DNA of 5,659 bases from Nitriliruptoraceae bacterium (GTDB lineage: Bacteria > Actinomycetota > Nitriliruptoria > Nitriliruptorales > Nitriliruptoraceae), in NCBI GenBank assembly GCA_007134165.1, contig SLLJ01000193.1:1-5659 (forward strand). The letters run 5' to 3'. The position numbers were made by a program, and so were the translations under genes. The notes below the pieces were generated by a model. It ran no database searches, was not told the DNA's origin, and saw only the letters and a program-made list of their open reading frames with translations. Shown piece after piece: positions 3,693 to 5,659 of the stretch (position 1 is its first letter; every line of letters starts with the position of its first letter).

Positions 3693-5659
3693 TTGTCGGT
3701 CGCCATCGAGGGGTCACCGCTCGGGGGTGTGAGCTCGCAGCGGTTCCAACCTCCGGCCATCTCCCCCCTCGATCTTCCCCGGGAGCGCCTGGTCGCCACC
3801 CTGAGCCGCGATCCGCTGCGGGTCACGCTCGTGCTCGCCCCGGCTGGCTTCGGCAAGACGTCCTTGCTGGCCGCCTGGGTGGCGCAGATGCCGGGCGGGA
3901 CGGTCGCCTGGCTGAGTCTGGACCGCCACGACAACGATCCAGGGCAGCTGTGGTCAGGGATCCTCGGGGCGCTGCGCGCCACGGGACGCTTCGCCTCCGG
4001 CTCGGTGATCCAGGGTCTGCTCGCGCCGGCCGACGAGGTGGACCCCGGGTTCATCGACGAGGTGATGGCCCAGGTGGCCGAAGATCCCGAGCCGCTGTGG
4101 CTCGTGCTCGAGGACCTCCAGGCACTTGAGCGCTCCGCGGTGCTCTCGTCGCTCGAGCTGCTCGTGCGCCGGGCGCCGTCGAACCTGCACCTGGTGCTCT
4201 CGGGCCGCGCCGAGCCGCCGATCGGGATCCCTCGGCTCCGCCTCCAGGGGGCCGTTCGGGAGCTGCGGACCCAGGACCTCGCGTTCACCATCGAGGAGGC
4301 CGCGGAGCTCCTGCGCCGTCAGGACATCGAGTTGCCGGCCGCCGATCTCGACCTGCTGCACACCCGCACCGACGGTTGGGTGGCCGGGCTGCAGATCGCC
4401 TGCATGGCGGTCGCCGGCGGCGAGGAGCCCGGGGAGTTGCTTGCACGGTTCGATGGCGACGACCACGAGATCGCCGGCTACCTCATGACCGAGGTCATGG
4501 AGGGCCTGCCGGAGCCGACCCGCAGGTTCCTGCTGCGGACCAGCGTGTGTGCGCAGCTCAGCCTCGGACTCGCGCAGCGGCTCGGCGACCGCCCGGATGC
4601 CGGCAGGGTGCTCGACGAGCTCGTGCAGCGCAACGTGTTCACCCGCCGGCTGGGCCGCGGTCGCCACGCCTACCGCTACCACGAGCTCCTGCGCACGTTC
4701 CTGCTGTCGGAGCTGCGACGCGAAGACCCACGAGCCGAGCGTGAGCTGCAGCACACCGCGGCGAACTGGTACGCGGCGCAGGGAGACCATCTGCATGCGA
4801 TGGAGCACCTCGTGGCCGGGGGCGACGCCCAGCGTGCCATCGAGGTGGCCCGTGACCACGGGCTCTCCGCGGTCCTGACCGGTCGGTCGCGCCGCCTGCA
4901 CGCGATCCTGACCGACCTGCCGGAGACGGCACGTCACGATCCGCTCGTGTCCCTGCTGCTCGCTGCGGCGGCGCTCGAGCTCGATCGGGCGCAGGAGGCC
5001 GACCGGTGGCTGACCCACCTCGACCTCGATGCGATCTCGCGCGACCCGGATACCCACCTGGCGGTGATGGCGGCAGCGGTCGGCATGGCCCGCGCCCGGC
5101 TGGACCTCGACGTCCGGTCTGGCCTCACCCGGCTGGAGCGGTCTCCCGCGGGAGCGACCGGCGATGCGGACCTGGACATGTACGCCCTGCAGCAGCGCGG
5201 GGTCGCGCGGCTGTTCGTCGGTGACTACGAGGGGTCGGTGACCGACCTGCAGCAGGTGGCCGCACGGGCGCGTGTCAGCGGACGTGACGCCATGCTGATC
5301 GCCTGCCTGTCGTTCCTCGGCGGCACCTTCGTGAGCATGGGGGATCTGCCTGCGACCCGTGAGCACGCCGGCGAGGCCGTCGCCATCGCCGAGCGCCGCG
5401 GGTGGGGACGCTCGCCGTCGCTCGCTCACGCCCACATGTTGCTGGGCTGGACGGCCTCCCTGCGTGGCGATGTCGCGGGGGCGCAGTTGGCCGCCAGCCG
5501 GTCGCTCGCGTCGCTCGCCCAGCACAACGATCCCGACGTCGAGCTCGCCGCCCGCAGTCTCGAGCTGCACCTGCTCGTCCACCGCGACGACGCCTTCGGG
5601 GCGCTCCAGCGCTACCTGAAGCTCTACGAGCGGCTCGCGGACGCGGACGTGTCCCCGGC
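3693..5659 (+). CDS. MalT/LAL-type ATP-binding LuxR-family transcriptional regulator, 3' end outside window
   Basis: At least 655 residues are visible and the frame runs off the right edge. LAL proteins are usually 800-1000 residues and end in a LuxR-type helix-turn-helix, so that DNA-binding domain should lie outside. The order is typical of a signal-transduction ATPase (STAND). Residues 26-45 are a 'LPRERLVATL' lead-in. The Walker A is 'APAGFGKTSLL', with the Lys at 55. A Walker B-like strand 'LWLVLEDLQ' has Glu140/Asp141, where the family more often has Asp-Asp. Then come 'LHLVLSGRAEPP', 'ELRTQDLAFTIEEAAELL' and the winged-helix landmark 'RTDGWVAGLQIA' (about 225-236). 'YRYHELLRTFLLSEL' (327-341) follows. 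From about residue 350 to the edge it is all-helical and TPR-like, which in MalT binds the inducer. It probably acts in the cytoplasm as an ATP- and ligand-dependent activator. The target is unknown; genes beyond the right edge are candidates. The frame is intact with strong GC3 bias. Confidence 0.88.
   Translation, partial: MSVAIEGSPLGGVSSQRFQPPAISPLDLPRERLVATLSRDPLRVTLVLAPAGFGKTSLLAAWVAQMPGGTVAWLSLDRHDNDPGQLWSGILGALRATGRFASGSVIQGLLAPADEVDPGFIDEVMAQVAEDPEPLWLVLEDLQALERSAVLSSLELLVRRAPSNLHLVLSGRAEPPIGIPRLRLQGAVRELRTQDLAFTIEEAAELLRRQDIELPAADLDLLHTRTDGWVAGLQIACMAVAGGEEPGELLARFDGDDHEIAGYLMTEVMEGLPEPTRRFLLRTSVCAQLSLGLAQRLGDRPDAGRVLDELVQRNVFTRRLGRGRHAYRYHELLRTFLLSELRREDPRAERELQHTAANWYAAQGDHLHAMEHLVAGGDAQRAIEVARDHGLSAVLTGRSRRLHAILTDLPETARHDPLVSLLLAAAALELDRAQEADRWLTHLDLDAISRDPDTHLAVMAAAVGMARARLDLDVRSGLTRLERSPAGATGDADLDMYALQQRGVARLFVGDYEGSVTDLQQVAARARVSGRDAMLIACLSFLGGTFVSMGDLPATREHAGEAVAIAERRGWGRSPSLAHAHMLLGWTASLRGDVAGAQLAASRSLASLAQHNDPDVELAARSLELHLLVHRDDAFGALQRYLKLYERLADADVSP

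Noticed and set aside
3954..5582. Minus-strand open frame of 542 codons opposite the LAL gene
   Set aside because: It is a shadow frame rich in Arg/Gln/Gly/His. The plus strand shows all MalT/LAL landmarks in order.

Overview
The window is GC-rich throughout. Its real genes prefer G or C at the third codon position and use GTG and TTG starts with GGAGG-type ribosome binding sites. This, the MalT/LAL-type regulator and the 'VWTSxDGxSW' repeat protein suggest a high-GC actinobacterium (Actinomycetota). The genus cannot be fixed from the sequence. No rRNA, tRNA or CRISPR array was seen.

Layout. (1) Positions 1-389 hold the 3' end of a gene for a repeat protein, probably a beta-propeller, with an exact 52-residue spacing of the key Trp. 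(2) Positions 390 to about 2150 are a gene-poor, rearranged stretch. Its only convincing intact gene is a small DUF6788-type protein (1337-1720), a family usually met beside insertion sequences. Around it lie short coding-like scraps on both strands, two strong hairpins and a G-quadruplex-type motif. It looks like the decayed site of one or more mobile elements. (3) Positions 2166-3053 encode an intact bile acid:sodium symporter (BASS) superfamily membrane transporter. (4) Convergent with it, 3065 to about 3535 on the minus strand is a STAS domain that reads like the C-terminal tail of a SulP anion transporter whose membrane part is gone. (5) After a short intergenic region with a perfect 7-bp inverted repeat, 3693 to the window end encodes the N-terminal 655 residues of a large MalT/LAL-type ATP-dependent LuxR-family regulator. 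Its expected C-terminal HTH lies beyond the window.

How they fit together. The genes do not form an obvious operon. The BASS transporter and the STAS remnant are convergent, and the STAS remnant and the LAL regulator are divergent. The regulator could act on neighbours beyond the right edge. I found no convincing new multi-gene system. The points most worth a second look are the truncated SulP/STAS fragment, the DUF6788 gene with its overlapping second reading frame in a decayed mobile region, and the palindrome ahead of the LAL gene.
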